In this document: in pieces, positions 25,525-36,179 of the stretch | Layout of the letters: every line of letters begins with the position of its first letter | How positions within the stretch are numbered: position 1 is the first letter of the stretch | DNA from: Sciurus carolinensis | Lineage: Eukaryota; Chordata; Mammalia; Rodentia; Sciuridae | Reading direction: 5' to 3' | Length of the DNA stretch: 64,000 nucleotides | Assembly (NCBI RefSeq): GCF_902686445.1 | Contig: NC_062217.1 | Span: forward strand, 171,735,098 to 171,799,097 | Made by a program: the position numbers and the translations under genes | Notes under the pieces: generated by a model | Told to the model about the DNA's origin: nothing | What the model saw: only the letters and a program-made list of their open reading frames with translations | The model's database searches: none

Positions 25525-25561
25525 TTTTTTTTTTTTTTTTTTCCAATCAATAAGTTTTATT
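25525..25561 (-). pseudogene. Retroposed transcript 3' end: polyA tail with AATAAA, source gene unknown
   Basis: On the minus strand an AATAAA signal (complement of 25556-25561) is followed 13 bases later by a run of 18 A (25525-25542 as T). This is the signature of a reverse-transcribed mRNA 3' end. The body would extend rightwards, perhaps to about 25850 where L1M sequence resumes. I could not recognise the parent gene, and the element could also be a non-autonomous repeat. Confidence 0.45.
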
Positions 25562-25597
25562 GTTTGAAAACCACCAACTTAACTGCCACCAAAAAGA

Positions 25598-25655
25598 ACA
25601 GGAAAGAGGAAGAGGAGGAGGTAGAGAAGGAGAAAGAGAAGGAAGAGTCTCCAAA
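25598..25655 (+). repeat. Purine-only (GA-rich) tract
   Basis: About 55 bases almost entirely of A and G (runs such as GAGGAAGAGGAGGAGG). It gives a Glu/Lys-rich frame on the plus strand that is low-complexity and not a credible protein. Mirror-type purine tracts can form triplex DNA. Confidence 0.8.
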
Positions 25656-25849
25656 AATATTTGTAGAGGACAGATCAGAACTGAATCACAGAAAAAAAAA
25701 AAAAGAATTGACTCACAGCTTCTCGGGGTTGGCAGGACATTCTTTAAAGTGCCCATAGGCTCAACCCTGCTGCCTCTGGACTGAGAAGACAGCCGTGGCG
25801 GTACCTCCGTGAATGGGTGTGGCCGTGGCCATGTCCTGATGCAACTTCG

Positions 25850-26310
25850 CATTGATCCACATGCCTTAGGATGGCTGCTCTCAAAAATAAAAATATTGAA
25901 AAAAGAGGAATGTCGTGCTGAAGAGGATCGGAAAAATGGAGGAGCGGGAACGTGAAATGGTGCCGCTGCCATGGAAACCAGTGTGGCAGTTCCTCAAAAA
26001 CGGAGCTGCTGTGCGATCCGGCAGAACCACTTCCTCTGTACGCCCCGCAGTGTTGAACCGGGGACTGTGAATGTGGCCGGGTCCCTGCGTATCACAAAAC
26101 TGTCCAGCCTCATCGAGGAAGGAAAGTCCAACCCAAGCACCAACCTGAATGAAATGGACGGTATTTTGCTAAGTGAAATAAGCCACTTGCCAAAGGACAA
26201 ATGCTGTCATGGTTCTGCTCATATCCGGTACCTAGAGTTGTCAGATTATCACAGACAGAAGGCGCAACAGCGATGCCAGGTTGGTGCCGGGGTGGGTGCG
26301 AGGGCCTCGC
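25850..26310 (+). mobile_element. Old L1 (L1M) ORF2 3' end, plus orientation
   Basis: Recognisable ORF2/3' UTR junction landmarks: 'gtgtggcagttcctcaaaaa' (25980), 'tttgctaagtgaaataagcc' (26165) and 'ggtacctagagttgtcagat' (26228). It covers part of the same L1 region as the minus-strand fragment at 24440-25420, so the two are partly complementary. It has stops and is not functional. Confidence 0.7.
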
Positions 26311-26519
26311 TGTGGCCCCAGGCAGGCTTCCGAGGGTGGTGGTGGTACAGGAGCAGTAGTCACTGTGCTGGTGCCGCTGACGTGCAGTAAAAGGCTCCAG
26401 GTGCGTTTGGTGACTCAGCTGTCTGTTCATTCACAAGAAACAGACTTTGGGCCAATTTGTGGGGCCCTGCTTTGCAGGATGGGAAAAGCCATTGTAGCCG
26501 GCATGGGAAGCATGGCTCC

Positions 26520-26905
26520 AACCAGAGAGCTTTGGCCTATATGATCTCAACTAGGAGCCGTTGTGGAAAACAGGGCCATGGAGACAACGGAATGATTGGC
26601 GGTTACCAGGGAGGGAGGGGTGAGGAGGGGACACAGGGTGTTTTAGGGCACTGAACATACCTTTATGATACTATAATGGGGGACAGTGTTGTTGCACAGT
26701 GTCAGACCCATGGGATGCACAAGACCAGGAGCAGACCCTAAGGCAAACTGTGGGTGTCAGGGCAGGTCCATTAGTTGTCCGAGGTGCCCCTCTGCTGGCA
26801 TGGTGTAACCAGGGCACAGTGCACCGGGCAGGTCTCAGCACGTTTGCCAACCCTGTGCTCTCCACTCAGTGCTGCTGGGACCCAAGCTACTGTGAAACAT
26901 GAAGA
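26520..26905 (+). mobile_element. Old L1 (L1M) 3' UTR, plus orientation
   Basis: Continuation of L1M 3' UTR in plus orientation: 'ggttaccagggagggagggg' (26602), 'gatactataatgggggacag' (26667), then 'acccatgggatgcacaagac' and a diverged end around 26900. It is probably the same insertion as 25850-26310, disrupted by about 200 bp of unrelated sequence. Confidence 0.6.
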
Positions 26906-29765
26906 ACTGAAATAGTGTGCTGTTATGGAGCAGCGGGGCACCAGATCCAGGCCACGGTCTTGGCAGGACGTGGTGGCTGCAGAAGCCGGGCGAGGGTCCC
27001 TTCTGCTCTCTACTAGGGCCACACTGGGAAGTACCCTGAGTGGGAAGGGAAAGCAGCAGGATTTCAGGATTGACTTGGGCCGTGCTGGCCACGCTGACGG
27101 AGGTTCCTGGGGAAGACAGTGTGCTGGGGTGGGATGTGGCCTGCCCGCCCTGTGCTTCCAGAAACAGGGACTTCTCAGCCTCAGTTTCCTGTTTGTAAAA
27201 TACCAGATGGTCCGTACCCAGGGACCTGGGAGTGTGAAATAAGGTGGTTCCCAGGGAAGTGGCCACGGCACCTGTACACAGGAGCTGCCACCAGGAACCA
27301 CCCGGCAGGAGGGGTGTCTGGGAGAGCAAATGGGGCCCAGGGGTGGGGGTCGGCCACTCCTGGGATTACTGCCTTGGGCCCCCGAGATCTTTGGCCGTAT
27401 GCACTGTTTCAGTGAGAACTGGGACAGAACATGAATCCGTGTGCCACTCTGCAGAGCGGGTGCCAGACAAGCAGACCAGGCCTGTGATCTCTGCTCCCGG
27501 GTCGTGACCTTGCCGTGGGGGTGCAGCCTGGGAGCCTCTGTGGTCCATTCTCACCACTGCCCAGTCTGCTTCCTTCAGGGCTAGTGGACAGGAATGCTCA
27601 AGGCAATTTGGGGTTTAGTTAAGATCTTGATGGATATTTAAGGCTTTATTAATTTGAAAAAGAAATTGGGAAATCTTGGAAAAAAATAACTCTCGCTGGT
27701 GCAGAAAGCAAAGTAGCAATTTAGTCTTTTGGCTTTGGGGTTTCCTGACCACAGGCAACCTTTCTCTGTTGTGGGGTCCCCAGGCCAACCCACCTGTTGC
27801 CAACCCACAAGTGTGTGCAGACTCTGCCCCACATTCCTGGTCGCTCTATAACCCAGCCACAGCTGCCCCTTCAAGCCTCATTCCCAGAAAGTTCTGGTGA
27901 CGTTGGCCTCCCTCTTTCCCAAGCCCTGAGAACACAGGCGGTTCCCCAGTGCCCAGCTTCTATGCCTTCATTACATCACCCTCCCAGGCAGGAGTCTTCC
28001 TCCCAAGTCACCTCCGTGTGTGGCTTCCGTTTCCCAGCCGAGGTCCCAGCATGGGCAGCTGCTGGCTTTCCAGTGACTGCCTTGGTGCCAGAGCCACCCT
28101 GTCAAGCGTGGGACGTGCGAGAGGTACGATCAGCGGAGACAGTGTTCGTTCTCCCTCCTTCCCTTTGAGTGACGATCTCTGCGTCGTTTTTATCTCTTCA
28201 CCTTAAGCCGCCTCCGCTTCTCAGCATTCCTGAATTATGCGGAAATCGTTTTAAGGCACATTTCCAGCTACTATTACTTGACTCATTGTCCTGCAGGGAT
28301 GGAATCTGTCACTTTTAATTTGCTTCCTTTTTCCACTCATTTTGGGCAAAACATTTTGTTAAAGGATGCGTTTTTCCTCAAAAGGGAATTGTTCTAATGC
28401 CAGAAGTATTTAAATACCCTCATATTGAACTGTACGATCTAATTATATAACTTAAAGTAAGTTTAGGGAAGGAATAAACAAAACCCCACAGCGTCACCAT
28501 TTGAGAAATGGAGCTGTGTCTTCCAGTGGGAATCCACTGCCTTTCTCCATATTTTTTCCTCTTTAGTAATGAGGCACCTCCTCTTGAGTTTTATTGGCAG
28601 CCAGCACTGGGGAACAGAGATTCTGGAAATGCCTGGGGCCCCGTCACGATAGTCATTTTAGAGCCTGTGATGGTGCCAGGAGCTTGTGATAGTTAAATTG
28701 GTTTCTGATTACTTTCCACTTGCTAAGTTCCCCTCTTCTCAATTAACAGGAAATCATTCAGGGCTGAGCTGCTGCTAGTGCACCGCACACAGCCGCCCAT
28801 TAGACAGCCCTGGAGAGGGTCTCCTGCCGCAGCCACAGGCAGCCCCTGACCCTCTTGGTGCAAGGACAGGACGTCACATGGGCCGAGAAGCCAGGCCGGA
28901 GGGACACCCTAGAAAGTCAGGACACTGAGAGGCTTAGCACGTGCCTGGCGCCTCCTGCAGGACCCGCCTCGCCTAGCCACACCCCGCCCGTGTCCCCAAG
29001 GTGCCAGAGTGCAGAAGTCAGTAGGCATGCCTTTCTCTCCTACCAAATGGGACTTAAAATTTTGTGACAAATCAGTGGAGTTCGTACCCCTGGGACTCTA
29101 TGATGTGGCCATATCTTTCTCATGTCGTCTCAAAGTGAAGAACCAACCAACCTGGATCCAGAGTTCTGGGAGCTGAGAGGCGCCACAGCTCCGTGGTTCT
29201 CTCTCACAGAAAGTCTGAGAATCTCACGAACTCAAGTGACTTCTTTGTTTATCGTAATGTTTATTTTAAAGTGACGAATGCTGACGGTGTGGGTGTAGGG
29301 GCACAGTGACGTCTGAGTTATGCAGACCCATGCCCTGTGAGTCAAGGAGACGGACACATCCTGGCCTCACGCCCCCTTCGTTTCTTTGTGGTGTTGAGCA
29401 ACTTTCTGAAGGTCGTGTGGTTCAGAGGTTACAGGGCAGATGAAACTGGACTGAGACTTCAGTTGTACAAATGTGTCCGTGCGTTGAGTACACTCAAACT
29501 CGCCCTCACACGTCAGGATTTAACTGTGCGTCATCTCAGGTGGGAGCTCACCAGGGTTAAACGTCCAGGGTGAAAGAGAAGGAAGTTAGGGAGACTTCCA
29601 AGATTGGGTTGTTCATTTGTTTGTTGAATTGTGTGGTTCTGGGAATGAACTATCCCCATTTCCCTTTGGTCCCAGAGTTTTAAAAGTGGGCAATGCAGGG
29701 ATAAGCATTCTGCTTTGGACTCCCTGGAGGCAGGAAGGGTTACCAAGGTCAGGGAGAAATAAAAC
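26906..29765. other. Unique intronic sequence, nothing identified
   Basis: GC-rich until about 28200, then AT-rich (28200-28500), then mixed. The AT-rich part is another possible conserved noncoding block. No repeat family or gene was recognised. Confidence 0.4.
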
Positions 29766-29870
29766 TTACTGGATTGTGACTCAGTGGTAGAGTTCTTGCC
29801 TAGCATACTTGAGGCCCTGGGCTCCATCCACAGCACCCCACCCCCCAAAAAAATAAAATAAAAATAAAAC
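29766..29870 (+). mobile_element. ID SINE, plus orientation
   Basis: A tRNA-Ala-derived rodent ID body: 'gactcagtggtagagttctt' (A-box region), 'tgaggccctgggctccatcc' (B-box region), then an A-rich tail. AAATAAAAC flanks it on both sides (29757-29765 and 29862-29870) and is the likely target-site duplication. It carries an internal RNA polymerase III promoter in principle. Confidence 0.85.
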
Positions 29871-32800
29871 CTGCAGACCTCTTGGTCTTACGGCATTTTG
29901 AACCTCCTTAGGATGACATAATTTGCCCCTGATTCTCTGTGCATTATTTATCTGTGTGTTTGGTTTTATCTTCTAAAATTTTAGATTATAAATAAATCCT
30001 TCCATAGATTAAATATGATTGAAAAGAACTCTATTAAATGCAGGCTTACCCTGTTTTTAGTCATTTGGTCCATTTGGGACAGCGTCCATGACAACATTAA
30101 ATTCTCATACCATCAGCTTGGTTTCTTCGAAGTTTCCTAATTCTCCTGGTTCAGAATGAGACATAACTTATTTGGCTCCCAGAGTGATTGATCTCTTCCC
30201 CTGTAGTCCCTGACTTTCCTGGAAGTGTGGAGGCAGCACCTGCCTTTTCAGTCCCCAGCGTTCTGCAAGCATCTCTGCCTGATCCCCGGGCGGTTCACAG
30301 CCTGGCCTCACTGTGTCCTGAGGTTTCACACTGCAGAGCTGAGTGGAGAGAATAGACCCCGAGCAGGCCGGACGGAGGACTCCACCTCTTCCCGGGAGCA
30401 AGCTCAGGGTGTTTTTGATTGTTTCTCTTTTGTTCTGGCTGGCGGAAAGTCCTGGACCCACACCTTGGCTCAGAGAGATCCATCAGCAGTCATAAACTAG
30501 GGCTCCTTCGAGCGGCAGGGCCTTCTAGAGCATGTGCAGTGTTGGGAGGTTCTTGTAGGCTCACTGGGGGACCCTGATATGTGAAAGACAAGATTCTTGC
30601 CACCAAGGAACAAGCACCAGAGAGGAGAAACAGAAAGAAGGAATGAGCTCTGGCGGTCTAGACGAGAAGGGGAGCAAGGCCAGCCAAAGATGGAATGCCT
30701 GATGGGAATGTGATATCAAGAAGCTGACAGGAGAGCAGCCCCACCTGCTGCCACCGAAGAGCTTCACGGAGTTCCAAGACCAGGAGAGCAAGAGGCTACC
30801 GAATGTTCTGGCCTCCCTGAGCCCTCCAGTGGGGTCAGGGTCTGACCTTCTGGGCCAGCTCACCCACCCACCCACTTGTTCCTGCATGCATTCCTGGGAC
30901 AGTTACCTCCTCAGCGTATTCCACATGCCAGGCGCTGAGTGGGCATCGGGCACTCAGGTGCACCAGCAGGTGTGCCCACTGCCTTTGAGATTGCTACCGT
31001 TTATTCCCAGCCTGGAGGACTTCCCTAACCCTGGGCCAGCCCCCGCAACCCAGTGTCCAGCACAGATAGGGCTGCAGCAGGGACTCAGAGGCAGGCCCAG
31101 CTGCACCACCTTCCTCCTACTGCCTCCCTGGAAACCCATGTGATCTTGCTGTGCGGAACCCCTGGTTTAGTCTAGAGAGGCATCCTGCTATCTCTTCAGG
31201 TGCACGGCTCGCCCTGTGATCCTCCTCTTGCTCCTCCGCTACTGAAAGCAATCCTTATGCTAAGCTTTAATGGGATTTCCTTATTTATGCTCCCCAGTTT
31301 GACATTTATTAGAAGTAACTTATTAATTACATTGGATAATAGCTATTCTTACCTAAAAGTCTCTGTTTGTGTTTCTTTTTGCCCAGTTAGCTACTTGATT
31401 CATCTTCAAGTAGACTTGGGAACGTGGCTGGATTTTTCATCCCGCTAGTGTGAACTGGAGGGTGTTGTTTGTGTTTGTTCTGGATGGTTCCCGCAAGTGA
31501 CACCAGCCTTGATGCGTGGAGCCTGAGCTTCCTCTGATCTTTATTTACTGCCCTGATTATGGTTTTCATGTGATCCCTCCTTTAGTTTTCCTCATGGAAC
31601 TTTAATTCTATATTATTTTTTCTGTCCTTGCTTTTTAAAAAATTTATATAGATTCTATCTCTCTGTGTGTTCTCTCTCAGTTGATGGTTCATTAAAAAGT
31701 TTTTGTTCAGGCTTCATATCGTTTCAACATGACATGTTTTTTTTTAAAAAAAAAAGAAAAAAACATTTTGAGAAATATCTTTATTTAACTAGCTGAAATT
31801 GTTCCAGAGCTTAATGAGAAGTAGCATATTGCAACTATTTGGGTGCTATCTTGAGGCGAAATAATTACCCTATAATAATAATGCATGTTCTAGTAAACTT
31901 GTCATTATTGTCATAGAGAGCTGCAGACAGTGACTTCCTCGAGTTCATAAGGACCCTAATGTATTCTAGTGAATAGCCAAGTTCTGAGGCTTCAGAAAAA
32001 ATTAAGGGAAACCATTGTTATGGTCACCCACTCAGTATTTCTGAGCTTGGGAGCTTACCCTGGAGTGCAGGAAGCTGCTGTCCGGGGCATGGTCTGTAAT
32101 TCCCGGGTCCATACGGAGCGTATCCTTAGCGGCCATCTCCATATAAGGGTTAAGGGTCAGGTGGGTAAGATGGCCCATCTTCCCTTTAGCCTCATGTCCT
32201 TTACCTAAAGACTGAACATGGGGTGGCAGACCTCAGCCCAGGACTGAGGACCCACCAGTCTTGCCAGGCCTCCAGATATTTTTCCTGGGTCCTACGTTAA
32301 TTTATCAGGATGCCCAAATGTACTCCATTCAGTTTATTTTTAAAAAAGTAAATTACAAATCTCAGCAACAGGAGCTCTTGTTCAAATTTAACTGTGCATC
32401 CTCTATTTGTGAAATCTGGCAGCCCTGGAGCTGACGGATGCTACTGCCCAGGCTGGGCTCTTGGTCATGGACAAGGCAGTGATCCCCATAGCCCTCCATT
32501 AACAGCTACTTAAAAACACTCAGTCCTCCATTCTGGTTATATTTTAACACCCCCAGGGAAGAACCCAGATTACTATGTCTGCAGTTTTCTTCTCTGGCTG
32601 AGAGCAAGCTCCCGCACAGCGTGGGGGCCCTGTGGCACCCCCGTGCGGGTCCAACATCCTGCTGGTGGGCTTCCTGAGGAAACCGTGTCTGCAGGGCCCC
32701 TTCTCAGAGCCGCACGCAGGATGAGCAGGAGAGGTATCATGGGGCACCGTGTGCTGGACAAGGTGGCGGCTGGTGCTGGTCAGGCAGGGCCCTCTTCCTG

Positions 32801-33500
32801 CTCTTCCCAGGCTCCCTGGCCTTGAGCACCTCTGGGATGGCAGGTGCATGGCTTCTCCAGGCGAGCTCAACTACGGAGAGGATGCTGTAAGAGAGCAGCA
32901 GGTAGTAGTAAGTAACCTAGATCTCCCTTACACTCTGGCTGCTTCCTGCTGTCTAAATGGAACAGTGTAATTAAGTTCATTATCGGTGACCTGCTGCTCC
33001 TTCCTCTTGCAGCCTCGCTTTTGCAGAGGGAGAGGGCCGTTTGCAAAGGAGAAGCTAGTCGAAGCTTCACGTCAACAGTTTTGAGGGTTGTAAAACAAAT
33101 CTACTGAATGAACCAGCTTAGGAAAGACAGTCCTCTGGTGTCGTTTGGGACAGCCCAAATTGCATATCTCACCATAGGAAAGATAACGCCAAGGAATTGA
33201 AGACTGTGCTTAAGATGGTATATGATTAATGATTCAAGGAATTAAAATCCCTGTGAAAATTCTTATCAAGTTACTTTCCTATCCACTAAAACTTTTTCAT
33301 TTTAACAAGTAAAAAGTGGCATACGGGGCAGATGATAATGAAGCTAGCCATACTTCCAAGCATAGAGGTACTGCACCAAACCCATTCCAAGCCTGCTTGT
33401 GTGTACACTGAAAGCACTTTCAAATTTGTGACTTTAAAAAGCCAGCTAAGCAGAATCATTTAATAATATAAAAGCATTGCAACGCCAAGAAAGGAGTTTT
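29871..33500. other. Intronic sequence, mostly unique
   Basis: A GC-rich part (30200-31150) with a possible MIR/L2 trace near 30880-30960. AT-rich blocks lie at 31220-31370 and 31550-31900, including a T9A10 tract at 31737-31755, and again at 33080-33500. No gene was recognised. Confidence 0.4.
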
Positions 33501-33779
33501 TTATTTTTTATTTTTTAAATCAGATTTTTTTCAGTAATACTTTTCAAATGTTACTTTCAGAGCTGTTATTTTGGTGTTCCTTTCATTCTGCACGTTCTAA
33601 TTTCCTTGATTAAATTTGAAGAACATCTGCATAGAATTCTGTGAGCTTTTCATTGGCCAAACCTTCCAGCACTGCACAGGACTTGGAGACGTCTGGGGTT
33701 GTGTCTAATTGAAATGCCAAGCCCACAGAGGTGCCAGAGCCTGAGTGTGTAATTATGTAATTTTCTCTTGATCTTTCAG

Positions 33780-33858
33780 AGTCTTCCTGCGAGCGATTAA
33801 TCAGTATGCAGATATGCTGAACAAGAAATTTCTGGACCAAGCCAACTTTGAGCTACAG
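33780..33858 (+). CDS. DOCK1: DOCK1 internal exon A (79 nt)
   Basis: DOCK1 is a cytoplasmic activator of Rac that works with ELMO and Crk in engulfment, cell migration and myoblast fusion. This exon starts with the last base of a split codon, then gives 26 codons beginning VFLRAINQYADMLNKKF and ending ANFELQ. The acceptor is CAG at 33777-33779 after a T-rich tract, and the donor is CAG|GTAAGA at 33859, ending in phase 0. The residues match DOCK1; DOCK5 differs in this stretch as I recall it. It encodes part of the helical scaffold before the DHR-2 exchange domain. A 76-codon frame antisense to it (33610-33840) is rejected. Identity is by recognition, not alignment. Confidence 0.95.
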
Positions 33859-34299
33859 GTAAGAGAAGAGGCAGACGTGACCTTTGTGGAGGAATCGTGT
33901 TAAAACAAATGGCTGATGGGCGCTGGCGGTTATATTCCTAATCCTTGAACTTAATTGGCCTCCATCTGAGGTGTGGAAATGAAATCTACAGTTTGTACTA
34001 CTGAGCAGAGGAGCGAAGATGACACCCCGGGCTGTTTGCTCAGTTCAGCAAGTTAGGAGATGGAGTTGTTTCAGAGTCGGAGCGGCAGGAGGGACTGTCC
34101 ACGCAGGAGGCCACCAGGCTGCATGTGGCCACCAAGATCTCTCCACCTGAACTGAGGTGCAGGGGAAGGTTCCAGGCTCAGCTCACCTCAAAGCTGTGTT
34201 CCCCAATGCTGTCTCCTGGCTTTGTGCCACCTGTGTCCCCAGATCCAGGGTTGTCATCACCAGTTTCAGAAAGACCTCGCCAGTACACCGCTTGTGTGT

Positions 34300-34558
34300 G
34301 TGATGTGTGTGATATCGGTAAGTGTGCGTTTATGTATGTGTGTGCGTGTGTATGTGTGTGCGTGTGTATGTGTGTGTGATGTATGTGATGTCCGTGTGTG
34401 TGGTGTATGTGTGGTGTGTGTATTACGTATGTGTGTGTGTGTGGCTTGTGTGGTGTGCATATGTGTGTGTGGCCTGTGTGTGACATGTGTGGTGTGCGTG
34501 TGTGGCATATGTAGTGTGTGTGTGGTATGTTTGTGGTGTGTGTGGTGTGTATGTATTT

Positions 34559-34609
<51 letters not shown>

Positions 34610-34632
34610 TGTGTGGTGTGTGTGGCATGTTT
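34300..34632. repeat. Complex GT-rich satellite-like array with pure (TG)20 core
   Basis: About 330 bp of imperfect TG/TGTATG/TGTGGTG units ending in a pure (TG)20 at 34563-34602. It is open in several frames on both strands (Cys/Val-rich or His/Thr-rich), which is purely a consequence of the repeat. It starts about 440 bp after the exon A donor. Long alternating purine-pyrimidine DNA can adopt Z-form, and intronic GT repeats can bind splicing regulators. Confidence 0.9.
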
Positions 34633-34993
34633 GGCCTTGCACAATGTCCTGCTGTGCATCTGGGATCTGTGCCTCTCGATTCCATTGCACTCTGGATGTG
34701 TTTCTGTTAATAGTGATTTTATTTCTCATTATTACTTAAAATATTTTCCCAAAGTCTGCAAATGAAGAAGAATACAAATGGCATATTTGTTTTCTGGGTA
34801 GGATTACTCACTGAGAAGGACCCTGAAAAAAATGTATGTACTTTCAGCAGCTGATCCAAACAATGTGTCACCAGATAACAGAAGTTAGACACCTAAGAAC
34901 TATCCTGTATGCCTAGCCTCCAGAATATGCACAGCTAATGTGATACATTATGTACTAGGTTAAGTTCTGAGGCAGGTACACATTATTTCTTTT

Positions 34994-35170
34994 TGGGGGG
35001 GCGTGTACCAGAGATTGAACTCTGGGCCACTCTACCACTGAGCCGCATCCCCAGCCCTATTTTGTATTTATTTAGACACGGGATCTCACTGAGTTGCTTA
35101 GCACCTCACTTTTGCTGAGGCTGGCTTTGAACTCACCATCCTCCTGCTTCAGCCTCCCAAGCCGCTGACC
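34994..35170 (-). mobile_element. B1-dID composite SINE, minus orientation
   Basis: Read on the minus strand, a B1 (7SL-derived) left half ('gaggctgaagcaggaggatg', 'gttcaaagccagcctcagca') is followed by an ID-related right half ('ggctggggatgcggctcagt') and an A-rich tail. This B1-ID composite arrangement is known from squirrels and related rodents. TTATTTCTTTT flanks it at 34983-34993 and 35171-35181, a perfect 11-bp target-site duplication, so the insertion is fairly young. Confidence 0.9.
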
Positions 35171-35919
35171 TTATTTCTTTTATAATTTTTTTAATTTCAA
35201 ATTTTAATTTATCAGGAGTGTACAATATGATTTGCAATAATATATCAGGTAATAGCATTACTTTTTGAATTTTTAATTTTTTATCATCTTCCCTACTTAC
35301 GCCTGTCTTCAGGTCATGGCCACAGACACGTCCTCTGCAGCAGCCGTGTGCGGGCGTCAGGGCAGGGGGTTTACTGGGAAGTCCCCCTGCCGCTCAGAGC
35401 CCTCGTCCCTGCTCTGGGGGAGCGGCAGTGACTGATTGGCAGGTGCTCTGCCTGACCTCCATGTATTCTACAGCCCCCGCGTGTGGGTCTGTGTTTGCTA
35501 TCCTGACGTATCCTGCCAGTCGAATGCACAGTGCTTACCAGCCGTTGTATGCTGATGACCTAGGAGCCGCTTCCAGTTTATCACTACCCTAGACCCTCTG
35601 CCACAAGCTGAGGGAGACCTGTGCGTCACCGTGCAGGCGCGGGGTAGATAGGTTGGTGGCCAGGTGGGACAGGGAGACCTAAGCCTGGTGGAAATGACAA
35701 GCCACTCCTAAAATGTTGTAGCCATTTGCGACCTCACCAGTCTTCTTTGGGAACAGCCACTTTCCAGAATCTTCTCTAGCACCAACTTCTTTGATAGTAT
35801 TCATTCTTGTTATTAGTATTTTTCCAAGGGCTGGTTAGCCTGAGAATACTGTCCAGCTACAGGATTTTAGCTGTGAACTGTGTGATCGTTTCCTCTGCTC
35901 ATTTTTCAGTTGGGACTCC

Positions 35920-35923
<4 letters not shown>

Positions 35924-35961
<38 letters not shown>
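35924..35961. repeat. (GT)19 microsatellite with adjacent AT-rich tract
   Basis: A pure GT run, followed up to about 36035 by TATATAGA/TACACACATATATA-type sequence. It is a length-variable locus 1.3 kb after the larger GT array. Confidence 0.95.
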
Positions 35962-35963
<2 letters not shown>

Positions 35964-36179
35964 ACATCTGTATATATAGATATGCATGTGGGTATATAGA
36001 TCTATCATCTATATATGTACACACATATATACAATGTTGGAATCCTTGATATAACCTGGTTATGGATTTAAGCTTATGCTATAGAATACTTAATTTTTCT
36101 CTATTCAAATCTGTCATTTGTTCTATGACTATTTGATTTTGTTTTGTTTGGCTAATCCTTCCTTGCTTGGTATTTGAAA

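Larger units (their letters stand above)
1..33779 (+). other. DOCK1: DOCK1 intron (3' part), upstream of the first exon in the window
   Basis: This is the last 33.8 kb of an intron whose 5' end lies outside the window. I see no DOCK1-like coding segment in it. It ends in a good acceptor: a pyrimidine-rich run from about 33760 and CAG at 33777-33779. In human, the antisense gene INSYN2A (FAM196A) is nested inside DOCK1; no minus-strand frame here resembles its coding exon, so if it is conserved it should lie further upstream. Contents are LTRs, old LINEs and SINEs (listed separately), GC-rich unique sequence and several AT-rich blocks. Confidence 0.85.

Noticed and set aside
1..33779. Nested antisense gene INSYN2A, known inside human DOCK1
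   Set aside because: I looked for its coding exon on the minus strand and found no similar frame; it probably lies further upstream of the window.
33610..33840. 76-codon frame antisense to DOCK1 exon A
   Set aside because: The peptide looks protein-like, but it overlaps a conserved exon on the other strand and intronic sequence. The exon explains the openness; nothing supports antisense coding.
34178..34729. Long Cys/Val-rich (plus) and His/Thr-rich (minus) frames
   Set aside because: These are pure translations of the GT/CA repeat array.
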